64,000 nucleotides of DNA, taken from DASRAP01 sp964503275. Lineage in GTDB: Bacteria > Gemmatimonadota > Gemmatimonadetes > Gemmatimonadales > Gemmatimonadaceae. Of the stretch, positions 37,551 to 46,427 are shown in pieces (within the stretch, counting starts at the first letter, position 1; each line of letters starts with the position of its first letter). The notes beneath the pieces are model-generated. The model saw only the letters and a program-made list of their open reading frames with translations, ran no database searches and had not been told where the DNA came from. Where the stretch lies: NCBI GenBank assembly GCA_964503275.1, contig CAZCZO010000009.1, positions 51,061 to 115,060 on the forward strand, written 5' to 3'. The position numbers were made by a program, and so were the translations under genes.

Positions 37551-37832
37551 ATGTTCAGCTCGATCCTCCCGGTGCTCCAGGGCGCCGCCGAGTTCAACCA
37601 GCAGTACGCCGGCGCGTGGGCCATGATGGGTGCCGCGATCGGCGCCGGTCTCGCCATCATCGGCGTCGGCCTCGGCATCGGCCGCATCGGCGGCCAGGCC
37701 GTCGAGGGCATGGCCCGTCAGCCCGAGGTCGCGGGCCGCATCCAGACGGCCGCGCTCATCCTCTCGGCCTTCGTCGAGGGCGCCGGCCTGTTCGCCGTCG
37801 TCGTCGCGTTCCAGATCCAGGGCAAGTTCTAA
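37551..37832 (+). CDS. atpE: ATP synthase Fo subunit c
   Basis: A 93-residue hairpin membrane protein forming the rotor ring. The first helix has GAAIGAGLAIIGVGLGIGRI and the second carries the ion-binding Glu in LSAFVEGAGLFAVVVAF. Between them is the polar loop ARQPEV. No extra Na+-ligand pattern is evident, so a proton-type ring is likely (inference). The start is ATG 37551, with GGAG eight bases upstream; the frame reaches back to 37533. Confidence 0.92.
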   Translation: MFSSILPVLQGAAEFNQQYAGAWAMMGAAIGAGLAIIGVGLGIGRIGGQAVEGMARQPEVAGRIQTAALILSAFVEGAGLFAVVVAFQIQGKF

Positions 37833-37840
37833 GTCTGACC

Positions 37841-37868
37841 CGTGGTGGCGCCCCGGGGTGCCACCACG
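37841..37868 (+). terminator. Strong hairpin directly after atpE
   Basis: CGTGGTGGC (37841-37849) pairs with GCCACCACG (37860-37868); the loop contains CCCCGGGG. A pyrimidine-rich stretch follows. It lies 9 bp after atpE and probably adjusts the c-subunit transcript relative to atpF-H. Confidence 0.55.
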
Positions 37869-37890
37869 ACCTCTCTTCTCCTCCCCTCCG

Positions 37891-38466
37891 ATGCGCACCC
37901 TGCTTCGTTCCGTCGCCCTGCTCGCCCTCGTCGCCGCGCCCGCGCTGGCTGCCGCCGATGGCGACGGGCCGGTGAACCTGCTCAAGCCCGAATGGGGCTT
38001 GATGTTCTGGACGCTGATCATCTTCGGCGCCTTCGCGTTCGTCATCGCGAAGTTCGCGATCGGCCCCATCACCCAGGCCGTCGCGGCCCGTGAGGCCCTG
38101 CTGCGCGAGGCGCTCGACGCTGCGCAGGCCGACCGCGCCGAGGCCCAGCGCCTGCTCGCCGAGCAGAAGGCCCAGCTCGACGCCGCCCGCGCCGAGGGCC
38201 AGAAGTTCATCGCCGACGGCCGTGCCATCGCCGAGCAGATGCGCGCCGACATGCTCGCCGAGACCAAGCAGCAGCAGGACGAGCTGATGGCCCGCGCGCG
38301 CCGCGACATCGAGACGGAGAAGAGCAAGGCCATCGGCGAGCTGCGCCGTGAGGCGGTGGACCTCGCGCTCTCGGGCGCGGGCAAGCTCATCGAGAAGAAC
38401 CTCGACGACGCCACCAACCGCAAGCTGGTCGAGGACTTCCTCGCCTCGGTCGGGAAGTCCCGCTGA
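37891..38466 (+). CDS. atpF: ATP synthase Fo subunit b
   Basis: A 191-residue protein with one membrane anchor (LMFWTLIIFGAFAFVIAKF) and a long coiled coil forming the peripheral stalk. Before the anchor there is a signal-peptide-like segment (MRTLLRSVALLALVAAPALA, then AADG), so the mature b may start outside the membrane after cleavage, an arrangement seen in some phyla. The stop overlaps the atpH start (TGATG). Confidence 0.92.
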   Translation: MRTLLRSVALLALVAAPALAAADGDGPVNLLKPEWGLMFWTLIIFGAFAFVIAKFAIGPITQAVAAREALLREALDAAQADRAEAQRLLAEQKAQLDAARAEGQKFIADGRAIAEQMRADMLAETKQQQDELMARARRDIETEKSKAIGELRREAVDLALSGAGKLIEKNLDDATNRKLVEDFLASVGKSR

Positions 38467-39011
38467 TGCGCAACGAGACGATCGCGACCAACTACGCCGA
38501 GGCGCTGCTGGCGCTGGCCGTGAAGGCGAACGCGGTGGACGCCTACGCGGGCTACGTGAGCGCGCTGGGCACGGCGGTCGCGCAGGACCCGGTGCTGCGG
38601 CGCTTCCTCGCGGCGCCCCAGGTGGCGCTGGAGCGCAAGCGGGCCGTGATCGCCGCGGCGATCGGCGACCAGTTGCCCCGCCCCTTCGTGCACTTCGTGC
38701 AGAAGGTCGTCGCCAACCGCCGGCAGCTGCTGCTGCCCGACATCGCGGTGGCCTATGCCGCGCTGGTGGACGAGCGCGAGGGCCGGGTGCATGCGACGGT
38801 GACCGTCGCGCGCACGCCGCAGGCGGGCGAGGCCGAGGCCTTGTCGGCGCGCTTGTCGACGGCGCTGAACAAGGCGGTGGTCGCGCATCTGGCGGTGGAC
38901 CCCAACATCCTCGGCGGGGTCGTCGTGCGCATCGGCGACACGGTGATGGACGGCTCGGTGCGCCGCCGCTTGGCCACGCTCAAGGCGGCCCTGGCCGGCC
39001 CCGGCCGGTAG
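38466..39011 (+). CDS. atpH: ATP synthase F1 subunit delta
   Basis: A 181-residue OSCP/delta subunit that links the stalk to F1. Signatures are TIATNYAEALLALA at the N-terminus and LGGVVVRIGDTVMDGSVRRR at the C-terminus. The expected next genes (atpA, atpG, atpD, atpC) do not follow: the operon ends here and unrelated sugar genes begin 7 bp later. The ATP synthase genes are therefore split between at least two loci. Confidence 0.92.
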   Translation: MRNETIATNYAEALLALAVKANAVDAYAGYVSALGTAVAQDPVLRRFLAAPQVALERKRAVIAAAIGDQLPRPFVHFVQKVVANRRQLLLPDIAVAYAALVDEREGRVHATVTVARTPQAGEAEALSARLSTALNKAVVAHLAVDPNILGGVVVRIGDTVMDGSVRRRLATLKAALAGPGR

Positions 39012-39018
39012 CGGCGCG

Positions 39019-39402
39019 GTGACAGCTCCCACGGCTGGACCGGTCGCTGTGCGCCTCGTCCCCAAGCCGTGGGGGCACGAGGTGATCTGGGCGTCGTCGG
39101 AGCTGTACGTCGGCAAGCTGCTGCACATCAAGGCCGGCCATTCGCTCTCGCTGCAGTATCACGAACACAAGGACGAGACCATCCACGTGCTGCGCGGCCG
39201 CATGCGCTACCGCGTGGGCAGTGACGAGGCCGCCGAGGTGCTGGAGTTGCGTGAGGGCGACAGCTACCGCAACACGCCGGGCACCATCCACCAAATGGAG
39301 GCCATCACCGACTGCGACGTGCTCGAGGCCAGCACACCGCACTTGGACGATGTGATCCGCCTCCGGGACCGCTACGGCCGCGAGGGGACGAGCGCACCAT
39401 GA
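39019..39402 (+). CDS. Cupin, mannose-6-phosphate-isomerase-like
   Basis: A 127-residue single-domain cupin starting at GTG. The metal site is recognisable: LQYHEHKDETIHVLRGRM (His, His, Glu) and the later TPGTIHQMEA (His). The N-terminal KPWGHEVIW is typical of the type II phosphomannose isomerase C-terminal domain and related sugar cupins. Its ATGA overlap with a sugar nucleotidyltransferase supports a role in nucleotide-sugar metabolism. The substrate is not certain. Confidence 0.85.
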   Translation: MTAPTAGPVAVRLVPKPWGHEVIWASSELYVGKLLHIKAGHSLSLQYHEHKDETIHVLRGRMRYRVGSDEAAEVLELREGDSYRNTPGTIHQMEAITDCDVLEASTPHLDDVIRLRDRYGREGTSAP

Positions 39403-40382
39403 AAGTGATCATCCCATTGGCGGGCAAGGGCACGCGCCTGCGTCCGCACACGCACGTGACGCCCAAGCCGATGCTGCGCGTCGCGGGCAAGCCGGTGATG
39501 CAGTATGTCATGGACGACGTGCAGCGCCTCGGCGGCGTGGAGCAGGTCGTGTACATCACCGGGCATCTCAAGGAGGCCGTCGAGGCCTACGTGCGCCGTG
39601 CGATCCCGGTGCCCTCGGTGTTCGTCGAGCAGCAGGTGCAGGACGGCACGGCCGGCGCGGTGGCGCTGGCCGAGCCGTATGTGGACCAGCCGGTGCTGAT
39701 CATCTTCGTGGACACGATCTTCGACGCGGACTTGTCGGTGATCAACACGACCGACGCGGACGGCATCATTTGGGTGAAGGAGGTCGAGGACTACCAGCGC
39801 TTCGGTGTGGTGGTGACCGACGCCGACGGCATGATGACGCGGATCGTCGAGAAGCCCTCGGAGCCGATCTCGAAGCGCGCGAACATCGGGCTCTATTACA
39901 TCCGCAACTGGCGCTTGCTCTACGAGGGCATCCGCCACGTGCTGGCCAGCCCGCAGAACAAGGGGGAGTGGTACCTCACCGACGCGTTCCAGTACATGAT
40001 CGACCGCGGCGCGAAGCTCAAGGTCATCGATGTCGAGGGCTGGTACGACGCGGGCAAGCTCGACACGCTGATTGAGACCAACCGCGTGATGCTGGAGAAG
40101 GGCCGCGCGCGTCGGCCGGCCGAGGCTCCGGGCTGCACGATCATCGATCCCGTCTATGTCGAGGACGGCTGCGTGCTGCGCGACGCGGTGATCGGGCCCA
40201 ACGTGTCGCTGTCGGCGGGGACGACAGTCGAGGGTGGCCGCATTCGCGATGCCGTGGTCGGCGCGGGCAGCACGCTGCGCGACTGCGCGATCCACGATGC
40301 GATGATCGGCGACCGCGTGTTGTTGGAGCGGGTGCGCGGGAGTGTGACCGTGGGGGATGATTCGGAGGTGCGGGGGGAGTAG
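39399..40382 (+). CDS. Sugar-1-phosphate nucleotidyltransferase
   Basis: A 327-residue protein with the nucleotidyltransferase signature IPLAGKGTRLRPHTHVTPKP, the metal-binding FVDTIFDADL (Asp), WVKEVEDYQRFGVV, IVEKPSEP and GEWYLTDAFQYMID. The last 75 residues form a left-handed beta-helix-like tail (IGPNVSLSAGTTVEGG). Family: glucose-1-phosphate thymidylyl/uridylyltransferases. The exact sugar is uncertain; context with the cupin suggests GDP/dTDP-sugar supply for glycans. Confidence 0.88.
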   Translation: MKVIIPLAGKGTRLRPHTHVTPKPMLRVAGKPVMQYVMDDVQRLGGVEQVVYITGHLKEAVEAYVRRAIPVPSVFVEQQVQDGTAGAVALAEPYVDQPVLIIFVDTIFDADLSVINTTDADGIIWVKEVEDYQRFGVVVTDADGMMTRIVEKPSEPISKRANIGLYYIRNWRLLYEGIRHVLASPQNKGEWYLTDAFQYMIDRGAKLKVIDVEGWYDAGKLDTLIETNRVMLEKGRARRPAEAPGCTIIDPVYVEDGCVLRDAVIGPNVSLSAGTTVEGGRIRDAVVGAGSTLRDCAIHDAMIGDRVLLERVRGSVTVGDDSEVRGE

Positions 40383-40410
40383 GGTGGGGTTGACCGCACC
40401 CGCCATGTGA

Positions 40411-40426
40411 GACCTGGCGTCAGGTC
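40411..40426. terminator. Short hairpin between convergent genes
   Basis: GACCTG (40411-40416), loop GCGT, CAGGTC (40421-40426). It lies between two converging genes, where a bidirectional terminator is expected, but the stem is short and has no U-run. Confidence 0.3.
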
Positions 40427-40429
40427 CGG

Positions 40430-40819
40430 CTACTGACGCCGTCCCGTCACCTGGGGTGGCTTTCGGCCAGTCTGACCGGCCGACGACTCCCGCGCCGCCG
40501 AGCCGGCCGCCGCCTCGCGCGCCGCGTTGAGCGCCTCGGCGGCCCGCTGCATGATGGCCGGCAGCTCAAACGTGCGGCCGCCAATGACGACCGTCCGGGC
40601 CGGCGCCGGGGCCTGCGCCTCGACCGAGAGCCCGATCCCCAGCGCGTTCAGCGCCGCCATCACGCGGCCGAGCTCCGCACCGGGATTCCCCTTCTCGAAC
40701 GACGCGACCCAGTACCGGCTCGCACCGATCAGGTGGCCGAGCTCGGTCTGACTGATGCCGATCGCGATGCGCGCCTGCCGGGCGAGGGCGCCGAGTTCTT
40801 CAGGGCCTTTGGGACGCAT
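40430..40819 (-). CDS. XRE-family helix-turn-helix regulator
   Basis: A 129-residue protein. The first 70 residues contain an XRE helix-turn-helix (LGALARQARIAIGISQTELG and GASRYWVASFEKG), resembling HipB-like antitoxins and single regulators. The second half has a helix-rich tail (FELPAIMQRAAEALNAAREA) and a basic end. There is no HipA-like toxin beside it. It lies divergently next to the Pfa synthase genes, and an inverted repeat lies between them, so it could repress itself and/or that operon. Confidence 0.75.
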   Translation of the reverse strand: MRPKGPEELGALARQARIAIGISQTELGHLIGASRYWVASFEKGNPGAELGRVMAALNALGIGLSVEAQAPAPARTVVIGGRTFELPAIMQRAAEALNAAREAAAGSAARESSAGQTGRKPPQVTGRRQ

Positions 40820-40827
40820 GTGCGATA

Positions 40828-40833
40828 AAGATA
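40828..40833 (-). promoter_or_regulatory. -10-like TATCTT before the XRE gene
   Basis: On the minus strand TATCTT lies eight bases before the ATG at 40819, again implying a leaderless or nearly leaderless transcript. Confidence 0.4.
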
Positions 40834-40854
40834 CGGGCGATGTGGGCTATGGTC

Positions 40855-40871
40855 AACACGAAAAGCGTGTT
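40855..40871. promoter_or_regulatory. Inverted repeat between the XRE gene and pfaD
   Basis: AACACG (40855-40860), AAAAG, CGTGTT (40866-40871) form an exact inverted repeat about 36 bp upstream of the XRE start, in an AT-rich intergenic stretch. It is a plausible operator for the XRE protein. Confidence 0.4.
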
Positions 40872-41086
40872 TACTTTAATCAACATTGCATTGGGGGCAG
40901 TTGGCGCTCCGCCGGCCACCCGTCGACATGGTCCTACGAAGGACCAACGCGGCCTGTTTCAGTTGCGTAACTGGCCTGAATTGGTGAAATTTCAGGGATG
41001 GTCATTCTTATTATCGGACGGGTCCCCTGAGCGTCGCAAGTAGCCCCCTCGACATCCCGACCGCGCAGGCCTTCGGCGACCGCGCC

Positions 41087-42649
41087 GTGCTCGATGCGCT
41101 CGCGCGCTGCGACCTGCCGGCCTGGATCGTTGGCGAACAGACGCGCGCCGGCCTGCGGCTCGGCGTGCTGGTCACGCCCGACGCGGCCCCGCCCACGCTG
41201 AGCGGACCGGTGACGGCGCTGGGCATGCTCCCCGCGCTGCATCCGGAATGGCTGGGCGACCGTAGCTTCAATGAAGAGCACGGCACCCGCTACCCGTACG
41301 TGGCGGGCTCGATGGCGACGGGCATCGCGTCCGTGGACATCGTGGTCGCCGCCGCCCGGGCGGGATTCCTGGCGTTCTTTGGCGCGGGCGGACTGGGCTA
41401 CCCCACGGTCGAGAAAGCCATCGGCGAGATCCAGGCGCGACTCGCCGACATGCCCGGCGCGGCCTGGGGCGCGAACCTGATCCACAGCCCCGACCAGCCG
41501 GCCCTCGAGGACAAACTCGTCGACCTCTACCTCGCGCGCGGCGTCACACGCATCGAGACCTCGGCGTTCATGGCGCTCGCGCCCTCCATCGTGCGCTACA
41601 GCGCGACGGGGCTGTCACAGGACGCGTGGGGCCGCATCGTGCGCCGCAATCGCGTGATGGCGAAGATCTCGCGGCCCGAGGTCGCACGGCATTTCCTGCA
41701 GCCGCCGCCGCAGGCGTTGCTGGACCAGTTGCTCGCCGCAGGGGCGCTCACCGCGGAGGAGGCGCGGCTCGCCGCGCTGGTCCCCATCGCGGACGATGTG
41801 ACCTGTGAGGCCGACTCCGGCGGGCATACGGACCGGCGTCCCATGACGGCGCTGTTCCCCGTGATCCGTCGGCTGCGCGACGAACTGGCCCCGGTCGGTG
41901 GCTGGCCGCGCCCCGTGCGCATCGGCATCGGCGGTGGCGTCGCAGATCCCGAGTCGGCGGCCGCGGCGTTCGCGCTGGGCGCCGACTACATCGTCACCGG
42001 CACCATCAATCAAACGGCCGTCGAGAGCGGCACCAGCGACCTCGCGCGGCAGATGCTCGCGCAGGCCGGTCTGGCCGACGTGATCATGGCCCCCGCCGCC
42101 GACATGTTCGAGCTGGGCGTCGAGGTGCAGGTCCTGCGCCGCGGCACGCTCTTCGCCCAGCGCGGCAAGAAGCTCTACGACGTGTACCGGGCGCACGCCG
42201 CGTGGAGCGACGTGCCAGCCGCGACGCGTGCGCAGATCGAGAAGGACATCCTGCGCGCGGGCTTCGACGAGATCTGGGCCGAGTGCGTGCGCTTCTGGAC
42301 CAACCGCGAGCCCGCGCAGGTGGCCCGCGCCGAGGCCGACCCGCAGCACAAAATGGCGCTGGTGTTCCGCTGGTACCTGGGCAATTCCAACCGCTGGGCG
42401 CGTGAGGGCGTGGCCGACCGTCGCAACGACTTCCAGATCTGGTGCGGTCCGGCGATCGGGGCGTTCAACACGTGGACGGCGGGCTCGCACCTCGCGGACC
42501 CGGCGCGTCGCACGGTGGCGGATATCGGGCTGAACCTGTTGGCCGGGGCGGTGCGTTGTACCCGGATCAATCACCTGCGGACGGCGGGTGTTGCGGTGCC
42601 GGCGACGGCCTACCGGAACACGCCTGTCCCGATGACGGAGACCGTATGA
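41087..42649 (+). CDS. pfaD: PfaD-type enoyl reductase / 2-nitropropane dioxygenase-like
   Basis: A 520-residue TIM-barrel flavoprotein and the trans-acting enoyl reductase of polyunsaturated fatty acid synthases. Family segments are YPYVAGSMATGIASVDIVVA, AFFGAGGLGYP, ANLIHSPDQPALEDKLVDL, TCEADSGGHTDRRP, ADYIVTGTINQTAVESGTSD and MAPAADMFELGVEVQ. The annotated GTG (41087) gives a shorter N-terminus than related proteins. The frame is open to 40988 and a CTG at 41027 would add 20 fitting residues. Its ATGA overlap with the next gene marks the start of the Pfa operon. Confidence 0.9.
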   Translation: MLDALARCDLPAWIVGEQTRAGLRLGVLVTPDAAPPTLSGPVTALGMLPALHPEWLGDRSFNEEHGTRYPYVAGSMATGIASVDIVVAAARAGFLAFFGAGGLGYPTVEKAIGEIQARLADMPGAAWGANLIHSPDQPALEDKLVDLYLARGVTRIETSAFMALAPSIVRYSATGLSQDAWGRIVRRNRVMAKISRPEVARHFLQPPPQALLDQLLAAGALTAEEARLAALVPIADDVTCEADSGGHTDRRPMTALFPVIRRLRDELAPVGGWPRPVRIGIGGGVADPESAAAAFALGADYIVTGTINQTAVESGTSDLARQMLAQAGLADVIMAPAADMFELGVEVQVLRRGTLFAQRGKKLYDVYRAHAAWSDVPAATRAQIEKDILRAGFDEIWAECVRFWTNREPAQVARAEADPQHKMALVFRWYLGNSNRWAREGVADRRNDFQIWCGPAIGAFNTWTAGSHLADPARRTVADIGLNLLAGAVRCTRINHLRTAGVAVPATAYRNTPVPMTETV

Positions 42650-45600
42650 GTTCCTCGACGCCGATCGCGATCGTGGGCATGGCGTCGTTGCTGCCGGGCA
42701 GCGACGACCTCGCGACCTTTTGGGAGAACGTGCGCGAGGCGCGCGACTGCTTCAGCGACGTGCCCGACTCGCACTGGAGGATCGAGGACTACTTCGATCC
42801 GACGCCGCGGGCCAAGGACAAGACCTACGGCAAGCGCGGCGGCTTCATTCCCCGCGTCGCCTTCGATTCGCTGAAGTTCGGGCTGCCGCCCTCGGCGCTG
42901 CCGAGCACCGACGTCTCGCAGATCCTCGCGCTGCTGATCGCCCAGCGCTGTCTGGAGGACGCCGACCACGGGCAGGCGATGCGCTTCGATCGCCAGCGCA
43001 CCAGCGTGATCCTCGGCGGGGCGGCGACGACGGCGTTGGTGTCGCATATGTCGGGCCGCATGGCGCGCCCCATGTGGAAGGCGGGCCTGCTCGCCGGCGG
43101 CATGGATGAGGCGGCGGCGGAGCGGGCCTGCGAGGCCATCAGCGCGCAGTTCGTCGAGTGGCAGGAGTCCACCTTCCCGGGCCTACTCGGCAATGTGATC
43201 GCGGGGCGCATCTCGAACCGCTTCGACCTCGGCGGCACCAACTGCGTGCTCGACGCGGCCTGCGCGAGCTCGCTCGCCGCGCTGTCGATGGCCGTCGAAG
43301 AACTGCGCGCGGGGCGCAGCGACACCGTGCTCTCGGGCGGCGTTGATGCGCTGAACGACATCCTGATGTACATGTGCTTCTCGCAGACGCCGGCCTTGTC
43401 GCTCACGGGCGACTGCCGGCCGTTCAGCGATCAGGCCGACGGGACGATGATGGGCGAGGGCATGGCGCTGTTCGCGCTGCGTCGCCTCGAGGACGCCGAG
43501 CGGGACGGGCACAAGATCTACGGCGTGATCCGCGGCATGGGGTCCAGCTCGGACGGCCGCGCCAAGAGCGTGTATGCGCCGCGGCCCGAGGGGCAGATGC
43601 TCGCGCTCCAGCGGGCGTACGACGACGCCGGCTACAGCGCGGCGACGGTGGAGCTGGTCGAGGCGCATGGCACGGGCACCGTGGCCGGCGATGCGGCCGA
43701 GTTCCAGTCGCTGCGCGCGGTGTTCAGCGCGGCCGACGCGAACCGCGTGCAGTGGTGCGCGGTGGGGTCGGTGAAGTCGCAGATCGGTCACACCAAGGCC
43801 GCGGCCGGGGCCGCGTCGCTGGCCAAGGCCATCCTCGCGCTGCAGCACAAGACCATTCCGCCCACGCTCAAGGTGGCGCGCCCGAATCCCGCGATGGAGA
43901 TCGGGACCAGCCCCTTCTATGTGAGCACCGAGGCGCGCCCTTGGTTCTCGCGCGCGGGCACGCCGCGGCGCGCGTCGGTGAGCTCGTTCGGCTTCGGTGG
44001 CTCGAACTTCCATGTCGCGCTCGAGGAGTACACGGGTCCGCAGGGGGCCCCGCGCCTGGCCGTGGGGCCCACGCACCTGCTGCTGCTGAGCGGACCCGAT
44101 GATGCCGCCGTGCGCACGGCGGTGCAGGGGATCCCGGCCGCGGTGAAGAGCACGGCGCAACTGGCGGCCTATGCGCGGGAGACGCAGGCGGCGTTCGACG
44201 CGTCGGCGGCCGTGCGCCTCGCGCTGCTCGTGGACGCGCTCGACGAGCTGCCGACCGCGACGCGCGACGCCGAGGCGGCGTTGGCGGCGGCGGGTGAGGT
44301 GCAGCGCGTGGGGCGCGTGGTGCTGCGCCGCGGCGCGGTGGTGTCGCCGCAGGCGGTGGCCTTCTTGTTCCCGGGCCAGGGCAGTCAGTATGTGGGCATG
44401 GGGCGCGACCTCGCGCTGCATTTCCCCGAGGCCTTCGACGTGTGGCAGTCGGCCGTCACGCGCATCCGTGAGGGCGACATGGACCTGGGCGAGATGGTGT
44501 TCCCGCGCCCGGTGTTCGATGCGGCCGCGCGGCAGGCGCTCGAGACCCGTCTGCGGGCGACGGAGTGGGCCCAGCCCGCGCTGGCCGCGGCATCGCTCGC
44601 ACAGCTGCGCTTGCTCGACCTGGTCGGTCTGCGCCCGCAGGCGGCGGTGGGGCATTCGTTCGGCGAGCTCGTCGCCTTGCACGCGAGCGGCGTGTACAGT
44701 GCCGACGCGCTGCTCGACCTCGCGCGTGCGCGCGGCCGTGCGATGGCGGCCGTGTCGAACGGCAGCGATGGGTCCGACGCCAGCGATGCGGGCGCGATGC
44801 TCGCGGTCGCGGGTGAGATCGAGACCGTGCAGGCCTTGCTGGATCAGTCCGGGGACGGCACGGTGGTGGTCGCGAACGACAACCATCCCAAGCAGGCGGT
44901 GCTCAGCGGGCCCACGGCGAGCATCGAGGCGATCGGTCCGGTGTTGTCGGCGGCCGGGCTCTCGCATCAGCGGCTGCCGGTGGCGGCGGCCTTCCACTCC
45001 GCGCTGGTCGCGCCGGCCGCGGCGCGCTTCGCCGAGGACCTCGCGACGGTGCCGGCGGCGGCGCCCGGGTTCCCGGTGATCGCGAACGCGACGGCGACGG
45101 TGTACGAGAAGAGTGCGCCGCAGGTGCGGGCGCGGCTCGCGGAGCAGTTGGCGCATCCGGTGCGGTTCCGCGAGTGCGTGGACACGCTGTATGCGCTGGG
45201 CTGCCGGGTGTTCGTCGAGGTCGGTGCGGGCACCGTGCTCAGCGGCTTGGTGCGCAAGTGTCTCGCCGACCGCGCGCACGAGACGGTGTCGCTGGACCGT
45301 CAGGGCACGCACGGCGTCACGCAGTGGTGGACCGCGATGGCCGAGTTGGCCACGATGGGCCTGCCGCTGCAGTTGGCCGCGTTGCACAGCGATCGTCGCC
45401 CGTATGCGTCCATCGCGGCGCCACCGAGTGGTCCGACGGTCACGTATGTGGGCGGGGCGAACATCGGCAAGCCGTATCCGCCCAATCCGTCGAGCCCGGC
45501 GCCCAAGGCCTTGGCACCGATCATCGAGGCCGTACCGCCCGTGGCGCCGGCGTCCGCGCCCGCGGCAACGGCTCCTCACGATTCCCCCGCGTCGGTCGCT

Positions 45601-46383
45601 GCAGCAGCAAGCACGGCCGCGCCTCTCCACGCCGACGCGCCCACTGCGTCCGGTGATCCGTTCGACACCCCGGTCCTCAGCCTCAGCGAGGAGTCCGGCG
45701 GTGCCTACTTTGACTCCGCAGAACCGATGAACGACTTCGTGCAGTCGCAGATCCTCGAGGCGCAGCGCCTCACGCAGCAGGCCATCCTCGAGTCCTTCGC
45801 GATGACGCTCCGAGGCATGGGCAATCAGACGGACGCCGGCGCGCCGATGCTGGTCTCGCGCCCCGTGCAGCGCGTGTTCGCGCACGTCGCGGCGCCGGCC
45901 GAGGTCGTGGTGAGCGCCGCGCCGGTCATGGCGGCGCCTGTGGCCGCAGCGGTCGCGCCTGCGCCGGTGGCGGCGCCCGTGGCCGCCCCGGCCCCGGTGG
46001 CCGCCCCGGCTCCTGTGGTCGTCGCGGCCGCGCCGGCGCCGGTCGTGGTCGCGCCGGTGGCTGCGCCCGTTGCGGCGGCGCCTGCACCCGCCCCTGCGCC
46101 GGTGGCCGCTCCGGCGGCCGGTGGTGACACCGCGGCGATCGTGCTCGGCGTGATCGCAGACAAGACGGGCTACCCGGTGGAGGCCCTCGCGCCGGAGATG
46201 GAGCTCGAGGCCGACCTCGGCATCGATTCCATCAAGCGCGTCGAGATCCTCGCGGCACTGAGCGACAAGGTGCCGGGCCTCGATCCCAAGTCGGCGGATC
46301 CGGCGAAGATCCGCAAGGTGCAGGACCTGCTCGAGTTGCTGGAGGGCTCCCCCGTGGGCCCTGGGGCGCCGCTGGCACGGTAG
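42646..46383 (+). CDS. pfaA: PfaA-like synthase, KS-AT-ACP
   Basis: 1,245 residues. The ketosynthase (about 1-450) has active Cys206 in DAACASSLAALS, then VEAHGTGTVAGDAAE and GHTKAAAGAASL. The acyltransferase (about 560-880) has FLFPGQGSQYVGMG and the active Ser in VGHSFGELVALH. An Ala/Pro-rich linker (about 1090-1160) leads to one acyl carrier protein with the PUFA-type motif LGIDSIKRVEIL (Ser near 1194). Usual PfaA proteins carry three or more ACPs followed by KR-DH; here there is one ACP and the KR-DH is encoded separately. The start ATG overlaps the pfaD stop; the frame upstream of it lies inside pfaD. Confidence 0.9.
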   Translation: MSSSTPIAIVGMASLLPGSDDLATFWENVREARDCFSDVPDSHWRIEDYFDPTPRAKDKTYGKRGGFIPRVAFDSLKFGLPPSALPSTDVSQILALLIAQRCLEDADHGQAMRFDRQRTSVILGGAATTALVSHMSGRMARPMWKAGLLAGGMDEAAAERACEAISAQFVEWQESTFPGLLGNVIAGRISNRFDLGGTNCVLDAACASSLAALSMAVEELRAGRSDTVLSGGVDALNDILMYMCFSQTPALSLTGDCRPFSDQADGTMMGEGMALFALRRLEDAERDGHKIYGVIRGMGSSSDGRAKSVYAPRPEGQMLALQRAYDDAGYSAATVELVEAHGTGTVAGDAAEFQSLRAVFSAADANRVQWCAVGSVKSQIGHTKAAAGAASLAKAILALQHKTIPPTLKVARPNPAMEIGTSPFYVSTEARPWFSRAGTPRRASVSSFGFGGSNFHVALEEYTGPQGAPRLAVGPTHLLLLSGPDDAAVRTAVQGIPAAVKSTAQLAAYARETQAAFDASAAVRLALLVDALDELPTATRDAEAALAAAGEVQRVGRVVLRRGAVVSPQAVAFLFPGQGSQYVGMGRDLALHFPEAFDVWQSAVTRIREGDMDLGEMVFPRPVFDAAARQALETRLRATEWAQPALAAASLAQLRLLDLVGLRPQAAVGHSFGELVALHASGVYSADALLDLARARGRAMAAVSNGSDGSDASDAGAMLAVAGEIETVQALLDQSGDGTVVVANDNHPKQAVLSGPTASIEAIGPVLSAAGLSHQRLPVAAAFHSALVAPAAARFAEDLATVPAAAPGFPVIANATATVYEKSAPQVRARLAEQLAHPVRFRECVDTLYALGCRVFVEVGAGTVLSGLVRKCLADRAHETVSLDRQGTHGVTQWWTAMAELATMGLPLQLAALHSDRRPYASIAAPPSGPTVTYVGGANIGKPYPPNPSSPAPKALAPIIEAVPPVAPASAPAATAPHDSPASVAAAASTAAPLHADAPTASGDPFDTPVLSLSEESGGAYFDSAEPMNDFVQSQILEAQRLTQQAILESFAMTLRGMGNQTDAGAPMLVSRPVQRVFAHVAAPAEVVVSAAPVMAAPVAAAVAPAPVAAPVAAPAPVAAPAPVVVAAAPAPVVVAPVAAPVAAAPAPAPAPVAAPAAGGDTAAIVLGVIADKTGYPVEALAPEMELEADLGIDSIKRVEILAALSDKVPGLDPKSADPAKIRKVQDLLELLEGSPVGPGAPLAR

Positions 46384-46427
46384 CCGTCGGCTCCGAGTCA
46401 GCGGCTTCGTCCGTCGACCGACAAGTC

